From Flaccisagitta enflata (taxonomy: Eukaryota > Chaetognatha > Sagittoidea > Aphragmophora), in contig OZ231127.1 of NCBI GenBank assembly GCA_965153355.1, positions 74,462,001 to 74,526,000 on the forward strand: 64,000 nucleotides of DNA, in the 5' to 3' direction. Each line of letters begins with the position of its first letter. The stretch's first letter is position 1. Below, piece after piece: positions 22,861-43,100 of the stretch. The notes beneath the pieces are model-generated. The model was not told where the DNA came from. It did no database searches and worked only from the letters and a program-made list of their open reading frames with translations. Position numbers and translations under genes: made by a program.

Positions 22861-23216
22861 TTGAATTCCATTAATCCCTTTGTAATGCGACCAACGGGAA
22901 CTCGAGAAGAACAAACATTTCTCCATGATGACACTTGCTGTCGATGGTGAGATTAATACTCCCTAATCCCCAGCGTTCGCAAAATAAAGTCAAATTACAG
23001 ACCTTACTATTAAGCTTGATAATGGCCTAGATCAGCCCTTCTTAAGATCTGACTATACTTGAAACGGTTTACAAACATGAAGTCTTAATTTCTACACATC
23101 CAGTTCGTCTCAACACCGATCCAGACAAGGGAGATTCAACATTATTAAAGAAAATCAGTAGAAAGAATTCATTGGACGTCACTGGTGATGACAATATTGA
23201 CGATGAAGATCTTTGA
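22861..23216 (+). CDS. Possible two exons of an unidentified gene
   Basis: 22861-22946 has a strong acceptor (a long T-rich run then AAG) and a good donor (GATG then GTGAGA); only one frame is open (LNSINPFVMRP...). 23104-23216 follows CACATCCAG and encodes RLNTDPDKGDSTLLKKISRK, then an acidic end (DDNIDDEDL) and a stop. The phases of the two do not match directly, so a further exon or a wrong boundary is implied. The minus strand at about 22740-22930 also shows weak similarity to the 323-bp unit's exon (VGRITKG; KLNTILQ), so the true coding strand is uncertain. Confidence 0.25.
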
Positions 23217-23493
23217 GACAATGAGCACTACAATTGCAGTGATGATTATCATTTAACTTCATTTAGCAATGTTAGATTAAAGAAAAAAACTTCCTATATT
23301 TGAATGCCCTCTAATCTTTTTCCATAAAAAGAGTTTTTTAGTGAATACTAAATAGGGAAATCTGCAGATCTCTTGCATGAAAGGCATCGAAGAAGTGTAA
23401 ATGACAAAGCACGGTATAGCTGAAATAATTTCATGAATATTTGTGAGACGAAATTAACAGGAATTGATTGAACCGGCTTTGCTAAAGTCCAAT

Positions 23494-24425
23494 GTAGAAT
23501 ATTACTCCTCAGCGACAAATGTCAATGAATTCTACTCCCTGTAGTTATTTTCGCGACTTCCTCTTACAAAAGTGGGGAAAAACTCCAGCTTCACAGGTAA
23601 CGGGAAGATACTCACACATCTTTGTCTAGAGCGGGGCAAGGTCTGATGGAGCTTGGGATAGGTTCGTTCTCTCAGCCTCGAGGCCAAAATCCCAGTCTTG
23701 AGGCCAAAATCCCACCCTCAAGGCCAAAATCCCAACCCCAAGGCCCAGATTACAGTCTCTAGGGATTTGGGCCTCAAGACTGGGATTTGGGTCTCGAGGC
23801 TGGGATATGGGCCTCCAGGCTGAGATATGGGCCTAGAGGCTGGGGGGAGGGGGATACGGAGGAGGAGGAGAAGGAGGAGGAGAAGGAGAAGGAGAAGGAG
23901 AAAATTCCCCATATGTGTGAAAGCATAGGTCATCGACCCCTTCGGGGCAGCTGCCCTGCTCCCCCCTCAACCTCAACCACAGCCTGCTTAAGCAGGGCAC
24001 GGGTGTACCGCTGACCATCTAACGCTTTTGCGACTATTGGGCCTATTCTGACCCAAATTCAGCCAAATAGCCCATATCCAAGCAAATGGAAAGACGAGCG
24101 GACGGATGGACGGGCAGATTCCCCCTGTGTTCTACGGGACTTTGTCCCCTTCGGGGCCGCTGTCTTGCTCCCCCTCAACTTAAATCACACACTACTCAAG
24201 CAGGGCACGGGTACCGCTGACCCTTACTGCCTTTGGGCTGCTATTAATAACAAAATAGAATATTACTCCTCAGCGACAAATGTCAATGAATTCTACTCCC
24301 TGTAGTTATTTTCGCGACTTCCTCTTACAAAAGTGGGGAAAAACTCCAGCTTCACAGGTAACGGGAAGATACTCACACATCTTTGTCTAGAGCGGGGCAA
24401 GGTCTGATGGAGCTTGGGATAGGTC
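23494..24425. repeat. Second direct copy of the 752-bp segment plus a third partial copy
   Basis: Matches 21983-22735 closely, including CCCCATATGTGTGAAAGCAT and AGCGGACGGATGGACGGGCA, then repeats the 170-bp head block. GGAGAAGGAGAAGG tract length differs between copies. Confidence 0.85.
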
Positions 24426-24445
24426 TGAGAATTAATAACGCCTTA

Positions 24446-24451
24446 TTTATT
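24446..24451 (-). terminator. Polyadenylation signal AATAAA
   Basis: On the minus strand AATAAA lies about 87 nt after the stop codon at 24538-24540, a normal distance, and supports this as the 3' end of the Tg1-domain gene. Confidence 0.6.
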
Positions 24452-24537
24452 GAAATAGTAAGCTTGTCCAAAAACAGAGAAGAGATCAATTACCTCATTT
24501 ATCCAGAAACAGAAATTTTGAGCAATACAAATCAGGA

Positions 24538-33385
<8,848 letters not shown>

Positions 33386-33527
33386 CTGTTGAGCGCAATT
33401 GGAAAGGAAAATTCTTAGAATCATACTATTGTAAAAAAAAATGTAATGACTTTTTCCTTTCTTTTTCTGTCTATCTTTTTTTGTCTGTTTTTCTATCTGT
33501 CAGTCTATATAACTGTCTGTCTGTTTT

Positions 33528-33638
<111 letters not shown>

Positions 33639-33699
33639 TTTAAACCCCATGACAATGGAGGAAACCCACGATGAGATGAAAACAAATGTAACTTGCTTC

Positions 33700-34360
33700 A
33701 TGATGTTTTTTTTTATTCAACTTTGATTGTTTCTTTCTTATCTTTACAATTGCTCCGGTGCATTCAATTCAATTGCAACAAAAGAAAGTGATTATCATAA
33801 AATGCGTAACTTATTCTTGTTCGAATCTTTTCCCGATTCAAAGACAAAGGCAATCACGGAACTTGATACGGACAACCTTCAACCTCCATGATCTGCAGTG
33901 TCCTTCTGCCGTATCGATGCCTGGTGCCATGCTACTACTTTAAAGGGGTATCTTAACGCGTATCTTAACAAAATATAAAAATGATTTGGAATAAAAAAGT
34001 TGGAATCTCTTTTAGAAATATCGCTTTTATCCAGTGTATTACAGAATTATAGTCATAGAAACAAACATCAATCAAAAAGCAATTCATTGGCCTCATTTTT
34101 TTTTCTTTTCATTTTTATAACGTAAACCCCCACCAAATAGTATGTGTCAAGATTTATACTTGGCCCTGTAAAAAATTCATTCAAATTCAGTTGCAGTTTC
34201 GCCACTTCATGAACATTTACTTCCATTCTTTGTGAGCGAGAGAGTATTGTCTGTAGTTGTATGTGGGCTTTCGGGGGCATTCCCCTTTCTGCACTTTGCC
34301 TAAGAAGATGACGCGCGCAGATTTCCTCATTTTCATCCGATTATCAAAGTCAAAATTCGC
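33700..34360. other. Unassigned stretch upstream of the Tg1 exon
   Basis: The missing 5' exons of the minus-strand gene could be here or beyond, but I found no exon with a signal peptide and matching phase 1 donor. Confidence 0.35.
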
Positions 34361-34364
34361 AACG

Positions 34365-34592
34365 GGGAGAAGAAAGGGAAGGAGGGAAAAGGAAAAAGGA
34401 AAAAGGAAAAAGGAAAGGGGGAAAAGGAAACAGAAAATGAAAATGGAAACGAAAAGGAGAAAAGAAAAAGAAAAAAAAGAAAGTGGAGAGAGAAAAAAAA
34501 AGAAAAAAAGAAAAAGAAGAAAAAAGAAGAAGAAGAAGAAGAAGAAGAAGAAGAAGAAGAAGAAGAAGGAGGAGAAGAAGAGGAAGAGGAAA
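34365..34592. repeat. Polypurine GGAAAA/GAA tract
   Basis: An all-purine strand of more than 200 bp, ending in GAAGAAG. Confidence 0.9.
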
Positions 34593-36700
34593 AGCCATGC
34601 ATGTGTCCAATGGCAAAATAAGTGACCCAGCCCAGCTGCGCTGCACTATGTATCTTGGCCTCATCTGTATTTTGGCCTGGATATTTAATTAAAAGATATT
34701 TCTCACGTTTTTTCCACCATTAGTTTCCCACGCATAAACGAAATCGATCATGACAGATATTAGATTGACCATTGGATTGACATTAAAGTGATTCGGAAAA
34801 GGTCATTGACAGCTGCCTGTTTGATTTGAAATCATCCGAGTCAGCAACTTTGGGGCTTCTTGAGAAGCGTGGCAAATGCGAGCGTAGGCAGCGACTGATT
34901 CTGTTGCAAGGCAGCATGAGATACTCATCAAGTTTATTATATTTTCCTTTTCCTTTTCCCTTGCATGTTCATTCTTTCCCTCCAAATAGCAAAACGAGGA
35001 GAGGAGAATCTCACACTGCGCTATCAGAGGAATGAACCATTTGGGTGCTTCACATAGCAAAAGTTGCTTATTTCTTTTCATCCTCTTTACCTAATGTGGA
35101 GTGGGCAATTTCAGGACCCTTACCATTTTTCTTTTATCAAAAATTGTTCATCTTATTTTAGAAAATTGTTTTTGAGAGCCTAATTTGTATATTGCAGTGG
35201 GATAAAAAGTATGCTGATCTTCTCTGAATTAGCTTTTATAAACTTCTGCTCTTTAGAGAATTGTTAACCTGCTTTTTCACAAGCTCTTACGTAACTTATG
35301 CTCTGATATTTTGATTTATTTTCACAAAAATCATGGTTTTTTAAAATTAACAATTGTTCCTTTTGTAACAAGACTACACAGGATTTTGCTGAATTCTGGG
35401 AAATCTGAGTAAACTTTAAGGCCAAAACAAAAACGGAAGATGAAGGAATTTTGAGAAAAGGAAAATGGTCATCTTCATGATTTTTTTCACTCCATATTGG
35501 GTTAGCGGGACGAGAAGAAAATCAAATTTTTTGCTATGCGAAGCACGCAAATGAACCATGGAAATATAATCGATGGTAAACTCGGTTGATAGTCATCATT
35601 TATGAAACCTACTCTTATCCCCATCGTAGGACATTGTGCTATTCGGACAATGCTGACTTGTTAGTAATTGCCAAGTTCAGGAAATCTAAACTGAGTGAGT
35701 TCCTCGGAGTACAGTTAAGCTTCACTCGAGCGCATTCCAAGGGACTGGATTAAATTATGCCTTATAGTGAAGCTGTTTATTGCCATTTAAAAAACAACTA
35801 CAAAATCTTTCATGGGACTGTAAATTGTATGCTTTAAAGGCGGGCATGCCTTATTAGCGGGTGCGCTCTCATGAAGCTCCACTGTAATCAAATTCCAACA
35901 ATCTAGCTTCTACAGGAAACCTTTTCTTCGTGTTTCGACGATTAAACAAATTCTGTGCACTTGGTCGGTTCCCACCAGAGTGCTTGTAGATAATTGCAAC
36001 TCCGTCATAACTGCGCTCATATCGAAGCAGTTGCGTAAGCACCCAATGGTCGGGTCATCGAGCTCCACTTTAGTTGGGGATTTATTTCTGAGTATTATCG
36101 TATTTATTATCTCTAATGTTTTGAAAAGGGCTGTGTTCATACTGATGGGATAATTCTAAAGAAGCAGTTGTCTGCGGTCCCTTCATCTTTCTAAAAGAAA
36201 AAGCTGGAAGGTGGCCCCTTGAATTATGACATGAATATTGGATGATCATTAAACAAAGGCTACTTGAGGGCCCTTATTGTCGGACCTAGATCCTGTTGGA
36301 CTCAATCTCAAAAAGAAAAAAAGAAAAAAATTCAGAACAAAAAACCAAAATGGTGCACTATAATAGGAAGATACACAGTTTTTCCCCATTTTTCTTGATA
36401 CTCTTAATGTAATAAGTGACAAACTGGGTGCGAAAGCTTGCAGTTTTATCGGCAAAACATTAGTATAATTGTATCAGAGCTGTCGGATTCAAAACAGCAG
36501 TCTAGGTTGAAGACCAAAAGCATTTTGCCCCCCGACATCCAGTTAGAGGCTGTCTCTGGCACTTATCAATTTGTTTCATTGCATTGGTCATTACTTCTTT
36601 CACTCGACCCAACCCACCGACATCAGACTAATCTATTATGTTAACGACACAGTTCCTACTAGTGTATGTCGTAAAAGAGTCCGTAGACCGTATCTACTAC
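34593..36700. other. Mostly unassigned DNA with one MITE-like element
   Basis: Apart from the element at about 35030-35575 I see no gene. A frame after an AG at 36441 (FYRQNISIIVSELSD) lacks a donor and any recognisable domain. Confidence 0.35.
35030..35575. mobile_element. MITE-like element, TTTGGGTGCTTCACATAGCA ends
   Basis: The end TTTGGGTGCTTCACATAGCA (35040) is mirrored by TGCTATGCGAAGCACGCAAA (35535). An internal block AAGACTACACAGGATTTTGC (35370) reappears in a second element at 56985-57712. Confidence 0.55.
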
Positions 36701-36701
36701 C

Positions 36702-36702
<1 letters not shown>

Positions 36703-36791
<89 letters not shown>

Positions 36792-36822
36792 CACACACAC
36801 TAACACACACACTAACACACAC
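36703..36822. repeat. CA microsatellite
   Basis: About 40 CA units, then three ACTAACACACAC interruptions. Confidence 0.97.
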
Positions 36823-37639
36823 ACAGATGCTGAAAAAGAAATTAACGTTCACATGCACACGCTCGCGTTTTATAAATCCCTCCATTGGTTGAGACGAGAG
36901 CGAGTAAAAAATACTAATGGAAATTGAAAAGACAAAATAGTTTGCAGGTGTGAGAATCTCATGAATCGGGACTCGGGCTGGTATTTAAATCGTGACCGGC
37001 AATTCATTCTGGACAGTCCTACCAAAGCTGGACGTAGAATCAAGTAATCAACGAAATCAATCAATCAAATTCATCAATTCTGACCTAAATTTGTATCTTT
37101 CGTAAAAATCAATTGAAAATTTTAAGGTAGGCTTAAGAATCAGGTTGGAAGGATGACAGGAACTAACCATATCTTGTATTCATACTCGTATTCATACTCC
37201 ATCCTCTTCTCCTAATGACTGAGCAAGTTTCCCAATCGAGAGCTAGCTACTACGTGAATGAAAGAAAATTCAAAAATCTTTAAGATCAGTTGAACAGAAA
37301 AGTATTTTAAATTCTTTCTATATCATGTCACTTCCATTCACCCTCATAAGGGTAAGGCTTTTTTTCCATTCGCATAGTAGAGTGAGAGCTAGAGTGCAAA
37401 TATATTTTTTTTGGTCGCGTGCACGCCATTTCATATGCCACTTAACAAACGGTCGATCCGTCGTTCGGTTTGTCGTGTCGTTTCCTAAATGACAGAGCTC
37501 TCTCTTTATGTTGCCAGCCCTTGCCCACCGAAGACGAAAGTTAGGTTACGCAAGTTTTTGTATCTTGGTCGATCCATTGATAAAATTGATTGATTGATTT
37601 TTTAACATTTCTGTTTTTGCAATCTTCTTGTGAGACCCA

Positions 37640-38015
37640 TTTTAGGCGCGGTCACTCGACTTTGTGAGAGGCTTTGTCCGTCCATCTGTCTGTCTGTCAC
37701 ACTCTAGTTGGAGAGTTTGGAAACGCGGAGATGTATGCCCCAAGCCCTTGCCCACCCGTCAGTGGCGATATTGTTATCGCGCTCCTTGTTTGTTTTAACA
37801 AGGCCGGATACACGGCTACTCCAGTCGCGTGCGGAGGGCAGGAGCCAGACGCATGAAGCAAGTGGACGGACCGGTACCACGGTCCAACGGACCGAAAACG
37901 TAACGGACGGACCGACGGACCGACGGACCGACGGACCGACCGACGGACGGACCGACGGAGCGGGGTAGAGTCGCGGACGGACCGACGGGTGTAGAGTCGC
38001 GTAGCACGCGACTAA
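37640..38015 (+). repeat. Family A repeat copy beside a related fragment
   Basis: 37801 onward: GGCCGGATACACGGCTACTC, an ACCGACGG tract, GTAGAGTCGCGTAGCACGCG and ACTAAAA. 37640-37790 has the GAGAGGCTTTGTCCGTCCAT piece in the style of 6550. It ends about 150 bp before the start codon of the repeat polyprotein. Confidence 0.7.
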
Positions 38016-38167
38016 AAACGAAATGCAAGTTGACATGTCTCACCACAGACTAAGGGACATCGAAATTACCTTCCCAGTAAAGATATCAATATCTAATTAT
38101 GTTATGGACATGGAGACTGCTAGTAGCGATGTATCCAATATTCCATTCTTTCGTAGGAACCGGCAAG

Positions 38168-40134
38168 ATGCGTTTTGTTTCGATTTTTTTGGTGGCTTTG
38201 TGCGCAATTGCTGCCTGCAGCGGCGCTCCGACGAACTTGGAAACGGAAGAACAACAACACACCATCAGAGATTTCCCCAGCGTAAGTCAGAACGATAAGT
38301 GATAAAAGCTTTTATGAGCATCAAAATGGATCAATGACATTCAATAGTTTTGTGAATTACAAGCTCGTTGGACTTTGATTCGGCGAAAGTGTGAAACAGG
38401 AACCCACATTTAAAAGCCTTTGTTGTATTGTTCCTGAGTATCTAGCTGATAATAATTTTGATTAAAATTGCCAACCATTAATTGTTAATGACCAAGATAC
38501 TGCATTCATTTCATTTAATACTTTTGCGGGTTGGTGCAAGTAATAGAGAACATCACTTACATCATCATTTCATTCTTTTTTCTTTTAATTTAGGATGTCG
38601 CTATTTATGGTTGGTCGGACTATCTCGATCAAATAAAGAACGCAATCTCCAACGTGATCGAGAAAGCGACGGAGACTGGCCAAGATATTTGGAACCAACT
38701 CCAAAGCAAAGGCAAAGAGATCATCGAGAAAGCCAAGGAGACTCTTGTCCCTGCTGAAGATGCGGCCACCGCCTTCTTGTACGAAGTCTATCCATCGGTG
38801 AGTGAAAGTAAAGGAAGGAAGATTATAGAGAATAATATCTGTACAGTATGTTTATTCTCAAATGAAACGAAAGATGACGGTATAAATCCAAAACGAATTG
38901 AGATAATCAAATTCCGAAAAAAGTTCCTGAAAGAGTATGTTCTGGCATTTATTTGTGCAAAATCTTAGCCTTTGGGGTCAAATAGTTTAGCTTCAATCTG
39001 TATTTGAAGATAAAACATGAATTGTTATTTGTTACAATTTCCCACTGGAGACAAAAGATGAAATTTTTAAATTTTGCTATTTTTTTAACAAAAATGGTAA
39101 TTCTTCATCTCAACAGGCAATGTATATTGTATTTTTGATAGCAGATAAGGTTTTTCTTGCTTACTGGTTCAAATTAACTAAAAAATGTCAAAAAACAATT
39201 CTTTTTATGACTTAAAATAGAAAAAAATTAAGTGATATTGTGATTCTTACAATTTTGCTTTAAATGCGGATTGAAGCTAGACTAATTGAGATCTAAGGCT
39301 AAGATTTGGCACAAACAATTGCCAGACCATACTCTTTCAGGAACTTTTTTCAAAATTTGATTAACTCAATTCATTTAGGATTTATGCCGTCATATTTCGT
39401 TTCATTTGAGAATAAACATACTGTAGCACAATTACTGGGAAAGCAACAATGAATTTGTTAACTTTGAAAAATACATTTTTAGTTGGCACAATTTACTGAG
39501 GTTTGTGTATACCTTCAGACTACAAATTATCATTGTTTTTATGAGATAGATAAAAAGTTTAATCTTTTTGATTCAATTTTAAGTGTCTCTCAATAATTGT
39601 GCGACAGATGTTCAAGAGGAGTCTGACAAGAACGTCGTGCCTGTGAGAAATTTTGCCTCTGACTGCTTGTATGAATTGAACCAGTGAATAGAATTAAAGA
39701 GGTATGGTTCTTCCAAAACCTAACTTATTGCAACTAACCATCTCATATTTTTGCATCTTTTTTTTTTTTCTCCATTGCAGATGGTCTCCAAATTGGCGCC
39801 AGTCGTCGACTTTGGCAAGCAAGAGTTGGAATTCCTTGGAAATCTGGTAATTTGTTGAAGAAGAATCTAAACAAGGATGGGCATATGGCCTGACACGTTA
39901 GTTTAGGCAATTGTCAACGGTAGTGATGTGAGAAAACTAGCCGCAAAAAGAAAATTTGAGTTTTAATCGGAGAGAACTGAATTCTGATTCTTCACCAACA
40001 ATTTTTTCATGATCCTTACAAAAGTAATTGTGTAGGTTTTCATCTTAACCCAGGTGCCACCCTTCATAAATTAGGGCCCTGTCCCCATAATACTAATAAC
40101 TGCTCGTACCTTTTTCTGTCCCCCCTTTCTTTTT

Positions 40135-40177
<43 letters not shown>

Positions 40178-43100
40178 GATCAGGTGGTTTCCTTCCTTAA
40201 AGACTTTGGTCAAGAGGCAATCAGACTCGGTATCAAATACTTTGAAGAGCATCAGGATGAAATCATCAAGGAAATCAAAGATGAGGCCAAAACCTGGCTG
40301 CGAGCTTTCACTCTGAAAAAGTTGAAGGATTTGTGGCTGAGCAAGGGATACCAGACAGAAGTCGCTCCATATGGCTGGACTGACTTTTGGGAAAAAGTCG
40401 GAAATGCCATTGATAAGGCTGTCGAAAAGGTGAAGGCAACTGGAGAGAAATTGGCCGACAAAATCTCCGAAGAGTTTGATGAGTTAAAAGATAAGATCAA
40501 TGCAATCATGGCTCCAGTTAAGGCCAAAGTCCAAGTTGTCATGCAGGACATCATGCCCAAGTTGGCCGCTAAAGCCAAGTTGATCATCAAAGATGCCAAA
40601 GAATTGGCAAGACAAGTTGGTTTGGCCACTTTAGAAATTTTGAAGAAGCTCGGACATGATGCTTTGGTCGAGGCCCAAAAATGGTTGGAAAAAAACCATG
40701 AGTTGGTTGAGAAACTGTTGTTCAAGTTTCTCACGGAACAACTGCCAAAACTCATCATGGACAGCATCAAAAGCAAAAGCTTTACCGCCATTAGTCCCTA
40801 CAATGGCTGGACTGACTTTTGGAATAATGTTGGATCCGCAATCAAAAATGCGGTTGACAAGATGAAGGAAGCTGGAGGCCGATTTGCTGATAGAGTCAAT
40901 GCTGAATTTGCCAAAATTGCTGATAAGATCAACCAACTTGTTGCTCCCATCAAGGCAAAAGTGGAGGTGATCTTTAAAGACGTTATGCCCAAATTCATGG
41001 CTGAGGCCAAGAAATTTTTGGCAGATGCAAAGGAGAGAGCCAAGCAAGTCGGTCAAGCTACTCTTGAGACTATCAGAAAGATGGGACATGATGCCTTGTT
41101 GGAGGCTAAAAAGTGGCTTGAGGAAAATCATGAACTCGTTGAGGAACTTTTGTTCAAATTTTTGACCGAAGCTTTGCCCAAAATCATTCAACAAATTGTT
41201 GCTGCTCAATACAATGGATTTACTGATTTTTGGGAGAAAGTTGGCCATGCTATTGAGAATGCTGTAGAAAAGGTAAAGGAAACTGGTGCTAATTTGGCCG
41301 ATAAAATTTCTGAGGAATTCAATAAGATCAAAGACAAAGTCAATGCCATTGTTGCCCCAATCAAAGCCAAAGTTCAAATCATTTTGAAAGATGTCATGCC
41401 CAAGATTGCTGCCAAAGCTAAAATCGTTATCAAAGACGCCAAAAAATTGGCAGAGCAAGTTGGAGCTGCAACTTTGGAAATCCTCAAGAAACTTGGTCAT
41501 GATGCACTTGTTGAGGCTCAAAAGTGGTTAGAAAAGAACCATGAGCTTGTTGAGGAGCTTTTGTTCAAATTTTTGACAGAGCAGCTTCCAAAGCTGATTA
41601 AAGATGCAATTGCATCTCATTACACTGTGGCTATGCCTTACAATGGCTGGACTGACTTCTGGGAAAAAGTCGGTAAGGCTATTGACAATGCTGTAGAGAA
41701 AGTGAAAGAAACTGGCAAAAATCTTGCTGAAAAGATCTCAGAGGAATTTGAGCAGTTCAAGGACAAAGTCAATGAGATCATTGCTCCTGTCAAAACAAAA
41801 GTTCAAATCATCCTGAGAGATATCATGCCCAAAATTGCTGCAAAAGCAAAAATTGTTATCCACGATGCTCAAGAGTTAGCCAAGCAAGTAGGCAAGGCAA
41901 CCCTTGAAATTTTGAAGAAATTGGGCCATGATGCTCTTGTTGAAGCTAAAAAGTGGCTGGAAGAAAACCATGAGTTAGTCGAGAAGTTGCTTTTTAAATT
42001 CTTGACTGAACAACTGCCCAAACTTATCATGGAATCTATCAAATCTTTCTCTGTCATGCCATACAACAAATGGACTGACTTTTGGGATAAGGTTGGAAAA
42101 GCCATTGACAATGCAGTTGACAAAGTAAAGGCTACTGGTGAGAAATTAGCTGACAAAATCTCTGAAGAATTCAATGAGTTCAAGGATAAGGTAAATGCCA
42201 TCATTGCGCCCATCAAAACCAAAGTGCAAATCATTTTGAGAGATGTCATGCCAAAGATTGCTGCTAAGGCCAAAATTGTCATTCATGACGCCTCAGAGCT
42301 TGCTAAGCAAGTTGGTTCTGCTACTTTGCAATTGTTGAAAAAACTTGGTCATGATGCTCTCATTGAAGCTCAAAAGTGGCTTGCTGAAAATCATGAACTT
42401 GTGGAGAAATTACTGTACAAATTTTTGACTGAGCAGCTTCCAAAACTTATCAAAGATTCTCTTGCTTCAAGCTATTCCATCACTACCTACAATGGTTGGA
42501 CGGATTTCTGGAAAAAAGTGGGTCAAGCAATTGAAAATGCAGTTGATAAAGTGAAGGAGACTGGCAAAAATCTTGCTGAAAAGATCTCAGAAGAATTTGA
42601 ACAATTCAAAGACAAAATCAATGAAATCATTGCCCCAGTCAAAGTCAAAGTTCAGATCATTCTGAGAGATGTCATGCCTAAGATTGCTGCCAAAGCCAAA
42701 ATAATCATTCATGATGCTCAAGAGTTGGCCAAGCAAGTTGGAAAGGCAACCCTTGAAATTCTGAAGAAATTAGGTCATGATGCCTTGGTTGAGGCCAAAA
42801 AGTGGTTGGAAGAAAACCATGAGTTAGTTGAGAAACTGTTGTTTAAATTCTTGACTGAACAATTGCCCAAACTTATCATGGAATCTATCAAATCTTTCTC
42901 TGTCATGCCATACAACAAATGGACTGACTTTTGGGACAAGGTTGGAAAAGCCATTGATAATGCAGTTGACAAAGTTAAGGCTACTGGTGAAAAATTGGCT
43001 GACAAAATCTCTGAAGAATTCAATGAGTTCAAGGATAAGGTCAATGCCATTATTGCGCCTATCAAAACCAAAGTGCAAATCATTTTGAGAGATGTCATGC

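Noticed and set aside
33800-33945. Minus-strand phrase MAPGIDTAEGHC as a 5' exon of the Tg1-domain gene
   Set aside because: No hydrophobic signal segment and no good phase 1 donor before stops appear.
34826-34920. Plus-strand phrase EKRGKCERRQRLILLQ, like the start of another Tg1 domain
   Set aside because: No donor follows in frame, no further Tg1 cysteines, and the known Tg1 gene is on the other strand.
36571-36927. His/Thr and Cys/Val frames across CA and GT runs (also at 58.3 kb)
   Set aside because: Pure microsatellite translation.
40631-41521. Minus-strand frame of 296 codons, and others antisense to the polyprotein exon
   Set aside because: Shadows of a highly biased coding repeat; they recur once per repeat and have no independent support.
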